Below, piece after piece: positions 53,202 to 63,181 of a stretch of 64,000 bases of DNA (position 1 is its first letter; each line of letters opens with the position of its first letter). Origin of the DNA: Brevibacterium sediminis (lineage in GTDB: Bacteria; Actinomycetota; Actinomycetes; Actinomycetales; Brevibacteriaceae); assembly GCF_013623905.1 (NCBI RefSeq), contig NZ_JABKDD010000001.1, positions 310,001-374,000 on the forward strand. The letters are read 5' to 3'. The position numbers and the translations under genes were made by a program. The notes beneath the pieces are model-generated. The model had not been told where the DNA came from. It did no database searches and worked only from the letters and a program-made list of their open reading frames with translations.

Positions 53202-55112
<1,911 letters not shown>

Positions 55113-55164
55113 GCCGGATTCCTTGATCCGGCAGCACCGAATGACCTCGAGCACCCAGGAACCA

Positions 55165-56484
55165 ATGACTGTTACGCCACGCGTCCTCCTCGTGCACGCT
55201 CATCCCGACGATGAGACGATCACGACGGGCGGCACGATCGCCGAATTGGTCTCCGAGGGTGCCGAGGTCATGGTGCTCACAGCCACCCGCGGTGAGGGCG
55301 GCGAGGTCATCCCCGCAGAGCTGAAGCAGCTCGAGGGCGACCGGGCCGGTCTCGCCCGGGTCCGGGAGCAGGAGATCGCCGAGGCGATGCGTGCTCTCGG
55401 CGTGCGTATGCACACCTTCCTCGGCGGGACCACGCGCACCTTTGAGGATTCGGGAATGGAATGGGGACCGGACGGTCACGCTCGACCCGCGGCATCGATG
55501 ACCGACAACGCTCTGAGCGCAGCCGACATCACGACCGTGGCCAGACACATCGCCGCCGTCATCGACGCCTTCGAACCGCATGCGATCATCACCTACGCCG
55601 CCAACGGGGGCTATGGTCACCCCGACCACGTGCGGGTGCACGAGGCCACGACCGCGGCAATCGACTTCGCCGAATGGCGGACCGGTCGACTGCTCTACGT
55701 CGACACCCCCACCGAGGTGGCCCGCCATTCGTTCGACCCGCACCAGGCAGGCTTCGCAGACACCGGATTCGCCCCCGCCGAGACGATCCCGGCCAAACCG
55801 CCTGTCGGTCAGATCGTCATCGACCAGGACGTCAGCGCGGTGCTGCCGGCGAAACGGGCAGCGTTGGAAGCCCACCGTACGCAGGTGAGTGTGTCAGGCG
55901 GTTTCTTCGCTCTGTCCAACGGTGTCGGCCAGAAGATCGGCGACCGCGAATACTTCTCGATCGGAGCCGGAGCGCCGATCCCGTCCGAGATCCTCAACGC
56001 CGGATCGGCCCCGCACGTGCTCACCGGCCTCGATGTCGCAGTGGTCGAAGCTCAGGAGAATACAGCGGTTCAGCCCCTGCGACGGCGACGCGCACCGCGG
56101 AAGCCGGGAATCTTCGCCTACCTCCACTCCGCTGTGCTCGGACTGCTCATCGCCTTCCTCGGCACCATGCAGCACCTCAACGTCACGGTGGTCAACCTCG
56201 GCGAGACCCCGATCATCCTGCCGTGGGGACTCGTGCTGGCCCTGGCTCTGGCCGCGGCGGGACTGTGGCACCTGAAAACGATGTATCGCAGCAGCGCCCC
56301 GATGCTGGTCGCCGCCGTGATCATCGCCGTACTGTCCTTCGTCTTCGGTCAGCCGAAGTGGCTGCCCGGCGCCGATATGATCGTCACCGGACTGCTGCGT
56401 TCAGTTGTGTGGCTGCTCGGACCGATGGTCCTGGCTGCCGTCTTCTCCTTCATCAACGTGCGCGGGCACGATCGCACTCGATAG
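55165..56484 (+). CDS. mshB: Mycothiol deacetylase MshB with C-terminal membrane domain
   Basis: Catalyses the second step of mycothiol synthesis, deacetylating GlcNAc-inositol. About 439 residues from ATG 55165, chosen for its AGGA site and because MshB starts close to VLLVHAHPDDE; ATG 55141 is an alternative. The metal site is HAHPDDE (about 10-16) and GHPDHVRVH. The catalytic part ends near residue 285. About 130 further residues contain four hydrophobic segments (about 316-335, 345-362, 370-388 and 400-422), so the protein is membrane-anchored, unlike the free 303-residue M. tuberculosis enzyme. Placed between typA and vanW-like genes. Confidence 0.88.
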   Translation: MTVTPRVLLVHAHPDDETITTGGTIAELVSEGAEVMVLTATRGEGGEVIPAELKQLEGDRAGLARVREQEIAEAMRALGVRMHTFLGGTTRTFEDSGMEWGPDGHARPAASMTDNALSAADITTVARHIAAVIDAFEPHAIITYAANGGYGHPDHVRVHEATTAAIDFAEWRTGRLLYVDTPTEVARHSFDPHQAGFADTGFAPAETIPAKPPVGQIVIDQDVSAVLPAKRAALEAHRTQVSVSGGFFALSNGVGQKIGDREYFSIGAGAPIPSEILNAGSAPHVLTGLDVAVVEAQENTAVQPLRRRRAPRKPGIFAYLHSAVLGLLIAFLGTMQHLNVTVVNLGETPIILPWGLVLALALAAAGLWHLKTMYRSSAPMLVAAVIIAVLSFVFGQPKWLPGADMIVTGLLRSVVWLLGPMVLAAVFSFINVRGHDRTR

Positions 56485-56532
56485 ACTCGTGCGAACCGCA
56501 CCGAATCAGTCGTTATCGACACCCTCGGGAGA

Positions 56533-58293
56533 ATGATGCCGACCAATACCCTGTCCGATGGAACCTCGAACGCAGGCGGGCCCGACCCGTCCGGCAGCGC
56601 TGTCCGGAAGAAGTCGGTCTGGCCCTTCATCCTCGTGGCCGTCGTCGTGCTGGCCGCCATCTATGTGGTGATCGGCTTCTTCAGCGGTCGTATGCTCGCA
56701 CCGGGGACGACCGTGGCCGGAATCGACATCGGCGGCAAGTCCGCGACAGACGCCGAGAATACACTGCGCAACGACCTGCGCGATGACGCGGAGAAGGACA
56801 TCGTCTTGAAGGCCGGAGAACCGACGGCGAAGCTCGACCCGGAGAAGGCCGGAATCACCTTCGACGCGGAAGCGACAGTCGAGCGCATCACCGGCTTCAG
56901 CCTCGACCCCACCGTCATCTGGGACCGCCTGTTCGGTGAGGACGAAGGCGATCCCGTCATCGAGGTCGACGAGGAGAAGTTCGACAAGGAAACCGCGAAG
57001 GTCACGGAATCCCTGGCCGTGGATCCCAAAGACGCCGAACTCGAGTTCGACAAGACCACACCGAAGGTCAAGGACGGCAAGAACGGCCAGACCGTCGAGA
57101 CCGCCGCCGTGCGCACCGCCGTCGACGATCATTGGCTGCGCACCGAGGATGCTCTCCCGGTCATTCCGACGAACGTCGATCCCGATATCACCACGTCCGA
57201 AGCCGAGGACATGGCCGACGGATTCGCGAAAGACGCCGTGAGCAAGGACCTCACGATCACGGCGAAGCCCGGGAAGGATGCGGATTCGAAGGTCAAGGGC
57301 GGTGACCTCACCGTGTCTCCGAAGACCGTCGCGAAGACTCTGACGTTCAAGGCCGAGGACTCGAAGCTCAAGCCTGTCTTCGATCAGGAGGCTTTGCAGA
57401 AGTCCGTGCTGGCCGCGAACAAGGACATCGGGCGACCGGCCGAAGACGCGAGTTTCGAGATCAAGGACGGCAAGCCCGAGGTCGTGCCCTCCCGCGATGG
57501 AATCGGGATCAAGGCCAAGGAGCTGACCGGCGCGGTCACCGATGCCATCAACGGCAAGGAGGACAAGCCCACGGTCACTCTGGCCTCGGTCAAACCCGAG
57601 TTCACGACGAAGGACGCGAAGAAGGCCGATGTCTCCGACACCGTGTCACACTTCTCCACCGGCTACAGCTCCGAACCCAACCGCGATACGAACCTGCGAG
57701 TGGCTGCGAAGAGGGTCTCCGGCACCGTTCTCAAACCCGGTGAGCAGTTCTCCCTCAATGAAGCTCTGGGCCAGCGCACCGCCGCAAACGGCTACAAACC
57801 TGCCGGCGTGATCTCCGAAGGGCAGATGAAGGAAGACTACGGCGGCGGCGTCTCGCAGGTGTCGACGACCCTGTTCAATGCGGCGTTCTTCGCCGGCTTC
57901 GAACTCGACGAACACCAGGCGCATTCGCGCTATATCTCCCGCTACCCGGAGGGCCGCGAGTCGACCCTCGACTGGTCGTCGATCGATATGAAGTTCACGA
58001 ACAACTCGAAGACTCCGGTCGTCCTCGACATGTACCTCAAAGACGGAGAGGTCCACGCGAAGGTCTTCGGCGTCAAGAAGTACGATGTGTCGGCCGACGC
58101 CTCGGACCGGTTCAACCACACGTCACCGGGGTCGGTCACCGAAAGCGGGCCTTCTTGCTCCCCGCAGTCGCCGAAGGGCGGCTGGTCGATCCGGATCACC
58201 CGGACCATGAAAGACATCGCTTCGGGTAAGACCACGAAGGACGGCTTCACCACGGTCTACCGGCCGGTGAACAAGGTCGAGTGCAAGGGCTGA
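56533..58293 (+). CDS. VanW family protein
   Basis: A 586-residue cell-envelope protein: cytoplasmic tail, one membrane helix (about 29-50), then two to three copies of the YoaR-type putative peptidoglycan-binding (PGBR) domain, and a C-terminal VanW domain (about 370-560). Blocks are STGYSSEPNRDTNLRVAAKR, LKPGEQFSLNEALGQRT and YGGGVSQVSTTLFNAAFFAG. VanW is found in some vancomycin-resistance clusters but its biochemical role is not established, and no van ligase or dehydrogenase is nearby. The protein is rich in Lys and Asp. 48 bases after mshB; convergent with the GNAT gene. Confidence 0.9.
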   Translation: MMPTNTLSDGTSNAGGPDPSGSAVRKKSVWPFILVAVVVLAAIYVVIGFFSGRMLAPGTTVAGIDIGGKSATDAENTLRNDLRDDAEKDIVLKAGEPTAKLDPEKAGITFDAEATVERITGFSLDPTVIWDRLFGEDEGDPVIEVDEEKFDKETAKVTESLAVDPKDAELEFDKTTPKVKDGKNGQTVETAAVRTAVDDHWLRTEDALPVIPTNVDPDITTSEAEDMADGFAKDAVSKDLTITAKPGKDADSKVKGGDLTVSPKTVAKTLTFKAEDSKLKPVFDQEALQKSVLAANKDIGRPAEDASFEIKDGKPEVVPSRDGIGIKAKELTGAVTDAINGKEDKPTVTLASVKPEFTTKDAKKADVSDTVSHFSTGYSSEPNRDTNLRVAAKRVSGTVLKPGEQFSLNEALGQRTAANGYKPAGVISEGQMKEDYGGGVSQVSTTLFNAAFFAGFELDEHQAHSRYISRYPEGRESTLDWSSIDMKFTNNSKTPVVLDMYLKDGEVHAKVFGVKKYDVSADASDRFNHTSPGSVTESGPSCSPQSPKGGWSIRITRTMKDIASGKTTKDGFTTVYRPVNKVECKG

Positions 58294-58326
58294 GCCCTCC
58301 CCGCTGGATTCCGGCCGGCTGACCGG

Positions 58327-59412
58327 TCAGCGTGCTTCGGCGTACCAGGACCGGTGACGCACTGCGGCTCCGAGAGAGGCGAAGAGGCCCAGTGATGCCT
58401 CATTGCTCGACTCGACGTCGACGAGGTAGGACCTGACCCCGCGCTGAGCGAGCAGTGCTGCCGCGGCTGCGGCCACCGAACGTCCGGCACCGCGTCTGCG
58501 CAGATCGGGACGGGTGATGAGGTTGGTGATGACACCCCATTTGCTGCGCTCGACCACCCTGCAGGCCGCCACCATAGTCCGGGACCCATCGGGATGCTCG
58601 GCGTAGGCGGTGACGAACTCACACGGCTGATCGGCTTCGATGAGCGTCTTGAACGCCTCAGCTGAACCCGGTTCCTCACCGGGGTTGCGCTGCGACGTCC
58701 ATGCGGCGAAATGCTCGGAGGTCGGGGCATCGGAGACGTCGACGATCAGTCCGGCCGCGGCCGCCTCGGCGGGGGAGGATGCACCGCCGGCTGCCTCTGC
58801 CGTGGCGCCTGTGAGCAGAAGTGTGGCCTCGGAAGGGGTGTAGCCGCGAGCCGAGAGCAGGGGAGCGAGCCCCTCACATTCGGGTGCCAGCGTCGAGGAA
58901 TCGTCAGCGGAATAGATCTGGACGCGGCTCGGCCTGCCTCGGGTCCGATACCACTCCTCGACGGCATCGAGTCCCTGTTCCCACCCGAGTCCGGTGTCGG
59001 TCACCGGCAGGCAGGAATTGGCGCGCCGGGTCGCTGATTCCGAATGCCGCAGCAGCCAGCCCTTCTGCAGCAGGCTGACCTCGGCGGCCGCCTCGGTGCC
59101 TTCGTTGCGCAGATTCTCCACGTGCAGCCAGGACACGTCGTGAGGAAGCCAGGCGGCGGCCGAGATGCGCCGCAGATCCACGGCGGAGACGATCTCATGC
59201 GTGCGCCCGGCCTTCGTCGGAGCCGGGGGCACCTCGTGGACGAGGAGGATCTGGGCGCGAGCGATGCGCAGGGGACCGCGCTTCGTATCGATCTCGAGCC
59301 CCGCCTCGTCGACGGCTGTGACGACGCCGAGGGCATCCGACGTCGAATGGGTGTCACCGGGTGCGAGCGAATACCGCACGACCACTCGTCTGCCGGGCTG
59401 CAGATCGTCCAC
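58327..59412 (-). CDS. GNAT family N-acetyltransferase with N-terminal beta domain
   Basis: A 361-residue protein starting at GTG 59412, chosen because GGAGG lies nine bases ahead (an open frame runs further without support). The N-terminal part (about 1-65) is a small beta domain with VVVRYSLAPGDTHSTSDALG; the middle (to about 200) is unassigned. The C-terminal GNAT fold has LITRPDLRRRGAGRSVAAA as the acetyl-CoA loop and SNEASLGLFASLGA near the end. This architecture is often seen next to fdxA in actinobacteria, as I recall, but the substrate is unknown. Divergent from fdxA by 190 bases. Confidence 0.8.
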   Translation of the reverse strand: MDDLQPGRRVVVRYSLAPGDTHSTSDALGVVTAVDEAGLEIDTKRGPLRIARAQILLVHEVPPAPTKAGRTHEIVSAVDLRRISAAAWLPHDVSWLHVENLRNEGTEAAAEVSLLQKGWLLRHSESATRRANSCLPVTDTGLGWEQGLDAVEEWYRTRGRPSRVQIYSADDSSTLAPECEGLAPLLSARGYTPSEATLLLTGATAEAAGGASSPAEAAAAGLIVDVSDAPTSEHFAAWTSQRNPGEEPGSAEAFKTLIEADQPCEFVTAYAEHPDGSRTMVAACRVVERSKWGVITNLITRPDLRRRGAGRSVAAAAAALLAQRGVRSYLVDVESSNEASLGLFASLGAAVRHRSWYAEAR

Positions 59413-59602
59413 TTCTGGCCTTCCTCCGCGAAATTGATGCCCTCCCACCCTATGACACGCGCGCCCCGGTCGGGTGCAGGCGTGGTCAGGGATGTCAGAT
59501 GCAATGCGAATCACTTGAGACCGGTGGTCACGGGAATCGGGCGAAGGCGTATTGTGGGATGTATATGCGCACCATCTGTGAGTCTTTCGAGGAGTCAGCC
59601 CA
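59413..59602. promoter_or_regulatory. Divergent GNAT / fdxA intergenic region
   Basis: 190 gene-free bases between divergent starts, containing the promoter for fdxA and for the GNAT gene. GTATTGTGGGATGTATATG near 59550-59568 is the AT-richest part. No clear operator; a GGAG site stands about nine bases before the fdxA GTG. Confidence 0.35.
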
Positions 59603-59929
59603 GTGACGTACATCATTGCCCAGCCCTGTGTCGACCTCAAGGACAAGGCCTGCATCGACGAATGCCCCGTCGACTGCATCTACGAGGGCGAACGCAGCCT
59701 GTACATCCACCCCGACGAATGCGTCGACTGCGGTGCGTGCGAACCGGTGTGCCCCGTCGAGGCCATCTTCTATGAGGACGATGTGCCCGATGAGTGGGAA
59801 GAGTACTACAAGGCCAATGTCGAATTCTTCGACGACCTCGGTTCGCCCGGCGGTGCCGCGAAGCTCGGCAACACCGGCAAGGACCATCCGATCGTCTCCG
59901 CCCTGCCGCCGCAGAACCACGACGACTGA
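59603..59929 (+). CDS. fdxA: Seven-iron ferredoxin FdxA
   Basis: A 108-residue electron carrier with one [3Fe-4S] and one [4Fe-4S] cluster. Cys at 9, 17 and 21 (plus 25) form the first site, CVDLKDKACIDECPVDC, and Cys 40, 43, 46 and 50 the second, CVDCGACEPVCP. The C-terminal part is an acidic extension ending with a short tail, as in mycobacterial FdxC/FdxA. Starts with GTG. Its stop is three bases from the dapC ATG, so the two are co-transcribed, an arrangement common in actinobacteria. Confidence 0.95.
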   Translation: MTYIIAQPCVDLKDKACIDECPVDCIYEGERSLYIHPDECVDCGACEPVCPVEAIFYEDDVPDEWEEYYKANVEFFDDLGSPGGAAKLGNTGKDHPIVSALPPQNHDD

Positions 59930-59932
59930 CCG

Positions 59933-61054
59933 ATGACGAACGCCTTCGGACTCAACCTCCCGGACTACCCCTGGGACCGTCTCACGGAATACCGCAACCG
60001 GGCCGCCGAGCATCCCGACGGAGTGTGTGACCTCTCCATCGGCACTCCGGTCGACCCCACCCCCGAGGTGATCCGGCGTGCGCTGTCGGACGCAGGGGAT
60101 GCGCACGGCTACCCGACGACTGCCGGAACCGCACAGCTTCGTGAAGCCATCGCCTGGTGGTACGAGAACTGGCACTCGGTTCAGCTCGATCCCGCCACGG
60201 AGATCCTGCCGACTGTGGGCTCGAAGGAGCTCGTAGCCTGGCTGCCGACCCTGTTGGGACTGCGCGAGCGAGGACTGGCCGTCGCCTGTCCCTCCGCTGC
60301 CTACCCGACCTACGAGATGGGTGCGACGATCGCTGGCGTCGAATGCCGCCGTCTCGACGCCGCGCAGATCGTCGACGGCGAGTCATTGGACGGTGTCGGT
60401 CTGCTGTGGATCAACACGCCGAGCAACCCGACCGGTGAGGTCCTCGACGTCGACACCATCGCCGAGGTGGTTCGCCGTGCTCGTGCCGCCGGAGTCGTCG
60501 TCGCATCGGACGAATGCTACGGACTGCTCAATTGGGAATCCGATGAGCCGGCGCCGAGCGTACTTGCAGCCGCGGGGGAGTCGAATGCCGGTGTGCTGAG
60601 TGTGTACTCGATGTCGAAGCAGTCGAACCTCGCCGGCTACCGCGCGGCGTTCGTCGCCGGTGACGCCGAGCTCATCTCCGATCTCACCCGCTCACGCAAG
60701 CACGCGGGAATGATCGTGCCGTTCCCGATTCAGGAAGCCATGGTCGCCGGACTCCGCGACACCGAACACGTGCTGGCGCAGAAGGAGACCTACCGGTCAC
60801 GACGCGAGCAGCTGCGAACTGGTCTCGAAGAGTACGGATTCCGCATCGACCATTCGACTGCCGGTCTCTACCTGTGGTCGACCGCGGACAAGAACTGCTG
60901 GGAGTCCCTGGCTGACCTTGCCGAACTCGGCATCGTGGCGGGTCCCGGAGAGTTCTACGGAGCGGCGGCTGCCGACCATGTGCGGATTGCGCTGACCGCC
61001 ACCGACGAACGCATTCGAGCCGCGGCCGAGCGTCTTCGGGCCGCCGCGAGATGA
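59933..61054 (+). CDS. dapC: Succinyldiaminopimelate transaminase DapC
   Basis: PLP enzyme of lysine/diaminopimelate synthesis, converting N-succinyl-2-amino-6-ketopimelate with glutamate as donor. The 373-residue fold type I protein has NTPSNPTGEV (about 161-170), ASDECYGLL and the Schiff-base Lys in SMSKQSNLAGYR (Lys229). HGYPTTAGTAQLREAI is the N-terminal anchor. The fdxA-dapC pairing and dapD at 63182 support the DapC call over a general aspartate aminotransferase. Downstream of fdxA with three bases between them. Confidence 0.9.
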   Translation: MTNAFGLNLPDYPWDRLTEYRNRAAEHPDGVCDLSIGTPVDPTPEVIRRALSDAGDAHGYPTTAGTAQLREAIAWWYENWHSVQLDPATEILPTVGSKELVAWLPTLLGLRERGLAVACPSAAYPTYEMGATIAGVECRRLDAAQIVDGESLDGVGLLWINTPSNPTGEVLDVDTIAEVVRRARAAGVVVASDECYGLLNWESDEPAPSVLAAAGESNAGVLSVYSMSKQSNLAGYRAAFVAGDAELISDLTRSRKHAGMIVPFPIQEAMVAGLRDTEHVLAQKETYRSRREQLRTGLEEYGFRIDHSTAGLYLWSTADKNCWESLADLAELGIVAGPGEFYGAAAADHVRIALTATDERIRAAAERLRAAAR

Positions 61055-61288
61055 TTACGAGGGCGGGGCACGGTGCGAGGAAGTCGACGGTTTCCGAGCG
61101 TCCGCTAAGTTCCTGCTAAGACTTCATGCAGGGCGAAAAACTGTTATCTGCCCTGGTCAGACGTATTACCAGCCAGTAAATGAAGCGTGCAGTGATTTTC
61201 TGATTCCCGCAGTTGTCGGTAGTCTTTGAAAGAACTGTGCAAAACACCTCAGGAAGTTCTTGGGGTCGGTCAACGGTGAGGAGATCGA
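61055..61288 (+). promoter_or_regulatory. Leader of gltA
   Basis: 234 gene-free bases. Elements seen: two GCTAAG copies (61104 and 61115, direct repeats 11 bases apart), a stem CAGGGC/GCCCTG (61129-61134 with 61150-61155) that may end the dapC transcript, TAGTCT at about 61220 as a possible -10, and AAGAACT ... AGTTCTT (61230-61236 with 61255-61261). Within the latter, GAACTGTGCAAA (61232-61243) resembles RamB-type sites of corynebacterial acetate/citrate genes, weakly. Confidence 0.4.
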
Positions 61289-62572
61289 ATGACTTCGGAG
61301 GCGAACCTCAGGATCGCTGATACGGAGCTGACACTGCCCGAGGTGTCAGCAACAGCGGGCAACAACGGATACCGTATCGGTTCTCTGCTCAAAGAGACCG
61401 GCGCGGTCACATACGATCCAGGGTTTGCCAACACTGCAACCACCTCGTCGTCCATCACCTACATCGATGGTGACAACGGTGAGCTGCAGTACCGCGGTTA
61501 CCCGATCGAACAGCTCGCGGAACAGTCGAACTTCGTCGAAGTCTGCTACCTCCTCATCTACGGTGAGTTGCCGACTCAGGAACAGTACGATGCCTTCGAC
61601 GCTCGCCTGCGCGGACACACCATCGTCCACGAGGACCTGCGGCGCTTCTTCCGAGCGTTCCCGTACGACGCTCATCCGATGCCTATGGTTGCAGCTGCCG
61701 TCGCGGCTTTGTCGACGTTCTACCAAGACGACCTCGATGTCTTTGACGAAGACCAGATCGACACCTCGTCGTTCCGTCTGCTCGCGAAGATGCCGACCAT
61801 CGCGGCACTTGCGCATCGGAAGAACATGGGCCTGCCGGTCATCCACCCGGATAACTCGCTGAGCCTCGTGGAGAACTTCCTGCGAGTGAACTTCGGCGTT
61901 CCCGCTGAGGAATACGAACCGGATCCGCTGGCGGTCAAGGCCATGGATCAGCTGTTCATCCTCCACGCCGATCACGAGCAGAACTGCTCGACCTCGACGG
62001 TTCGCCTCGTCGGCTCGTCGCAGGCCAACGTGTTCCAGTCGATCTCGGCCGGCGTCAACGCCCTGGCCGGACCGCTGCACGGCGGCGCGAACTCCGCAGT
62101 GCTCGAGATGCTCGAGCAGATCGCGGCCTCCGATGACGGACCGAAGAAGTTCATGGAACGCGTGAAGAACAAGGAAGACGGCGTCCGTCTCATGGGCTTC
62201 GGTCACCGCGTGTACAAGAACTACGATCCGCGCGCGAAGATCATCAAGAAGACGGCTGACGAGGTTCTCGCGCGGTCCGGCGGCGACCCGCTGCTCGAAC
62301 TGGCTCAGCAGCTCGAAGAGATCGCGCTGGCCGACGACTACTTCGTCGAGCGCAAGCTCTACCCGAACGTCGACTTCTACACGGGCCTCATCTACAAGGC
62401 TCTCGGATTCCCGACGAATATGTTCACCGTGCTCTTCTCGGTCGGTCGCCTGCCCGGCTGGATCGCCCAGTGGCGCGAGATGATCAAGGACCCCGAGACG
62501 AAGATCGGCCGTCCCCGACAGATCTACACGGGCGAATACAACCGGAACTACAAGGACATCAGCGAACGCTGA
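61289..62572 (+). CDS. gltA: Citrate synthase
   Basis: Condenses acetyl-CoA and oxaloacetate, first step of the TCA cycle. The 427-residue product has the type II (hexameric, Gram-negative-like) layout, with N-terminal beta domain (about 1-60) and catalytic His in HADHEQNCST and GPLHGGAN. The Asp/Arg-containing block GFGHRVYKNYDPRA is also present. All active-site residues are present and the length is normal. A strong hairpin follows 11 bases after the stop. Together with icd it represents the TCA cycle in this window. Confidence 0.97.
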   Translation: MTSEANLRIADTELTLPEVSATAGNNGYRIGSLLKETGAVTYDPGFANTATTSSSITYIDGDNGELQYRGYPIEQLAEQSNFVEVCYLLIYGELPTQEQYDAFDARLRGHTIVHEDLRRFFRAFPYDAHPMPMVAAAVAALSTFYQDDLDVFDEDQIDTSSFRLLAKMPTIAALAHRKNMGLPVIHPDNSLSLVENFLRVNFGVPAEEYEPDPLAVKAMDQLFILHADHEQNCSTSTVRLVGSSQANVFQSISAGVNALAGPLHGGANSAVLEMLEQIAASDDGPKKFMERVKNKEDGVRLMGFGHRVYKNYDPRAKIIKKTADEVLARSGGDPLLELAQQLEEIALADDYFVERKLYPNVDFYTGLIYKALGFPTNMFTVLFSVGRLPGWIAQWREMIKDPETKIGRPRQIYTGEYNRNYKDISER

Positions 62573-62583
62573 GTCCCAGCGGA

Positions 62584-62626
62584 CGCAACGGCGTCGGAGC
62601 AGATTCGTCTGCCCGGCGCCGTTGTG
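62584..62626 (+). terminator. Terminator of gltA
   Basis: Compound hairpin: outer stem CAACGGCG (62586-62593) with CGCCGTTG (62617-62624), middle G-C pairs, inner stem GCAGA/TCTGC closing a TTCG tetraloop (62599-62603, 62608-62612). It lies 11 bases after the gltA stop. Confidence 0.8.
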
Positions 62627-63181
62627 CATTCACCTGCCCGGCACAGTCGTAACTGCCCAGGTCCGTCCCGCGCCGTTGCCCTTTCCCCCGCACCGGCTGC
62701 GCTGTTCCGCGCTGCCCTTTTCACAGGTGCATTTCTCCGGCAGGCCTCCCGTCGCCAACATGTCCTCAGCGTGGGCCTTCGTTCGCCATCCCGCACCGGT
62801 AGTGCCACTATGCGCCGGTGGTGGCTTCTCCTACACGTGCTTGGGCATGCGTCACCGTTGGTGCCACAACCTCCTGCAGGAACGGGGCGTTATGGCACGC
62901 GCGAGATGTTTTGCCTCAAGCGGAGTGATTTGCGACGAGCCATGGTGGATGCATGCTCGCAGGCGAGGCAGATGCGTGCGTGTTCGCTAGGACTGCAGCG
63001 ATGGGGCGCGTTATCGGAGGAGTGAATGCGCTGAGGGCGCGTCCACATGATGTGAACGCGCCCTTGGCTGCTCTTCGCAGGCGATTCGGCTTCCGCCTCA
63101 CCGTCAACAAGGTGCCCTCATCTTTCCAGCGAACGGCAGGTCGGTCGATGAGACCCGTTTCGCCGGTCGCCGGAGGCTGAC
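62627..63181. other. Gene-free region between gltA and dapD
   Basis: About 555 bases in which open frames exist on both strands but none looks coding: no ribosome sites, odd composition rich in Pro, Arg and Ser, and no recognisable motifs. It contains a near-perfect hairpin (63035-63063) and several GGTAGTGCC/GGTGG-like short repeats around 62800-62870. It may be a decayed gene, an island of degraded DNA, or carry an unrecognised RNA. Confidence 0.5.
63035..63063 (-). terminator. Hairpin downstream of dapD
   Basis: A 13-bp stem with one mismatch (GGGCGCGTCCACA, 63035-63047, with 63051-63063) and a TGA loop. It lies about 120 bases past the dapD stop in the leftward direction and may end that transcript. 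Confidence 0.55.

Noticed and set aside
56533..58293. VanW-like gene as a sign of vancomycin resistance
   Set aside because: No vanH, vanA/B-type ligase, vanX or vanRS genes are nearby; VanW-domain proteins are common in non-resistant Gram-positives.
58318..58331. Palindrome GCTGACCGGTCAGC at the vanW/GNAT junction as an operator
   Set aside because: It lies between two convergent gene ends and overlaps the GNAT stop codon, so a control role is unlikely; more probably a chance or weak terminator element.
62622..63025. Open frames of about 122-133 codons after gltA
   Set aside because: Three overlapping frames of random composition (Pro/Arg/Ser-rich), no ribosome sites and no recognisable domain; they also begin inside the gltA terminator.
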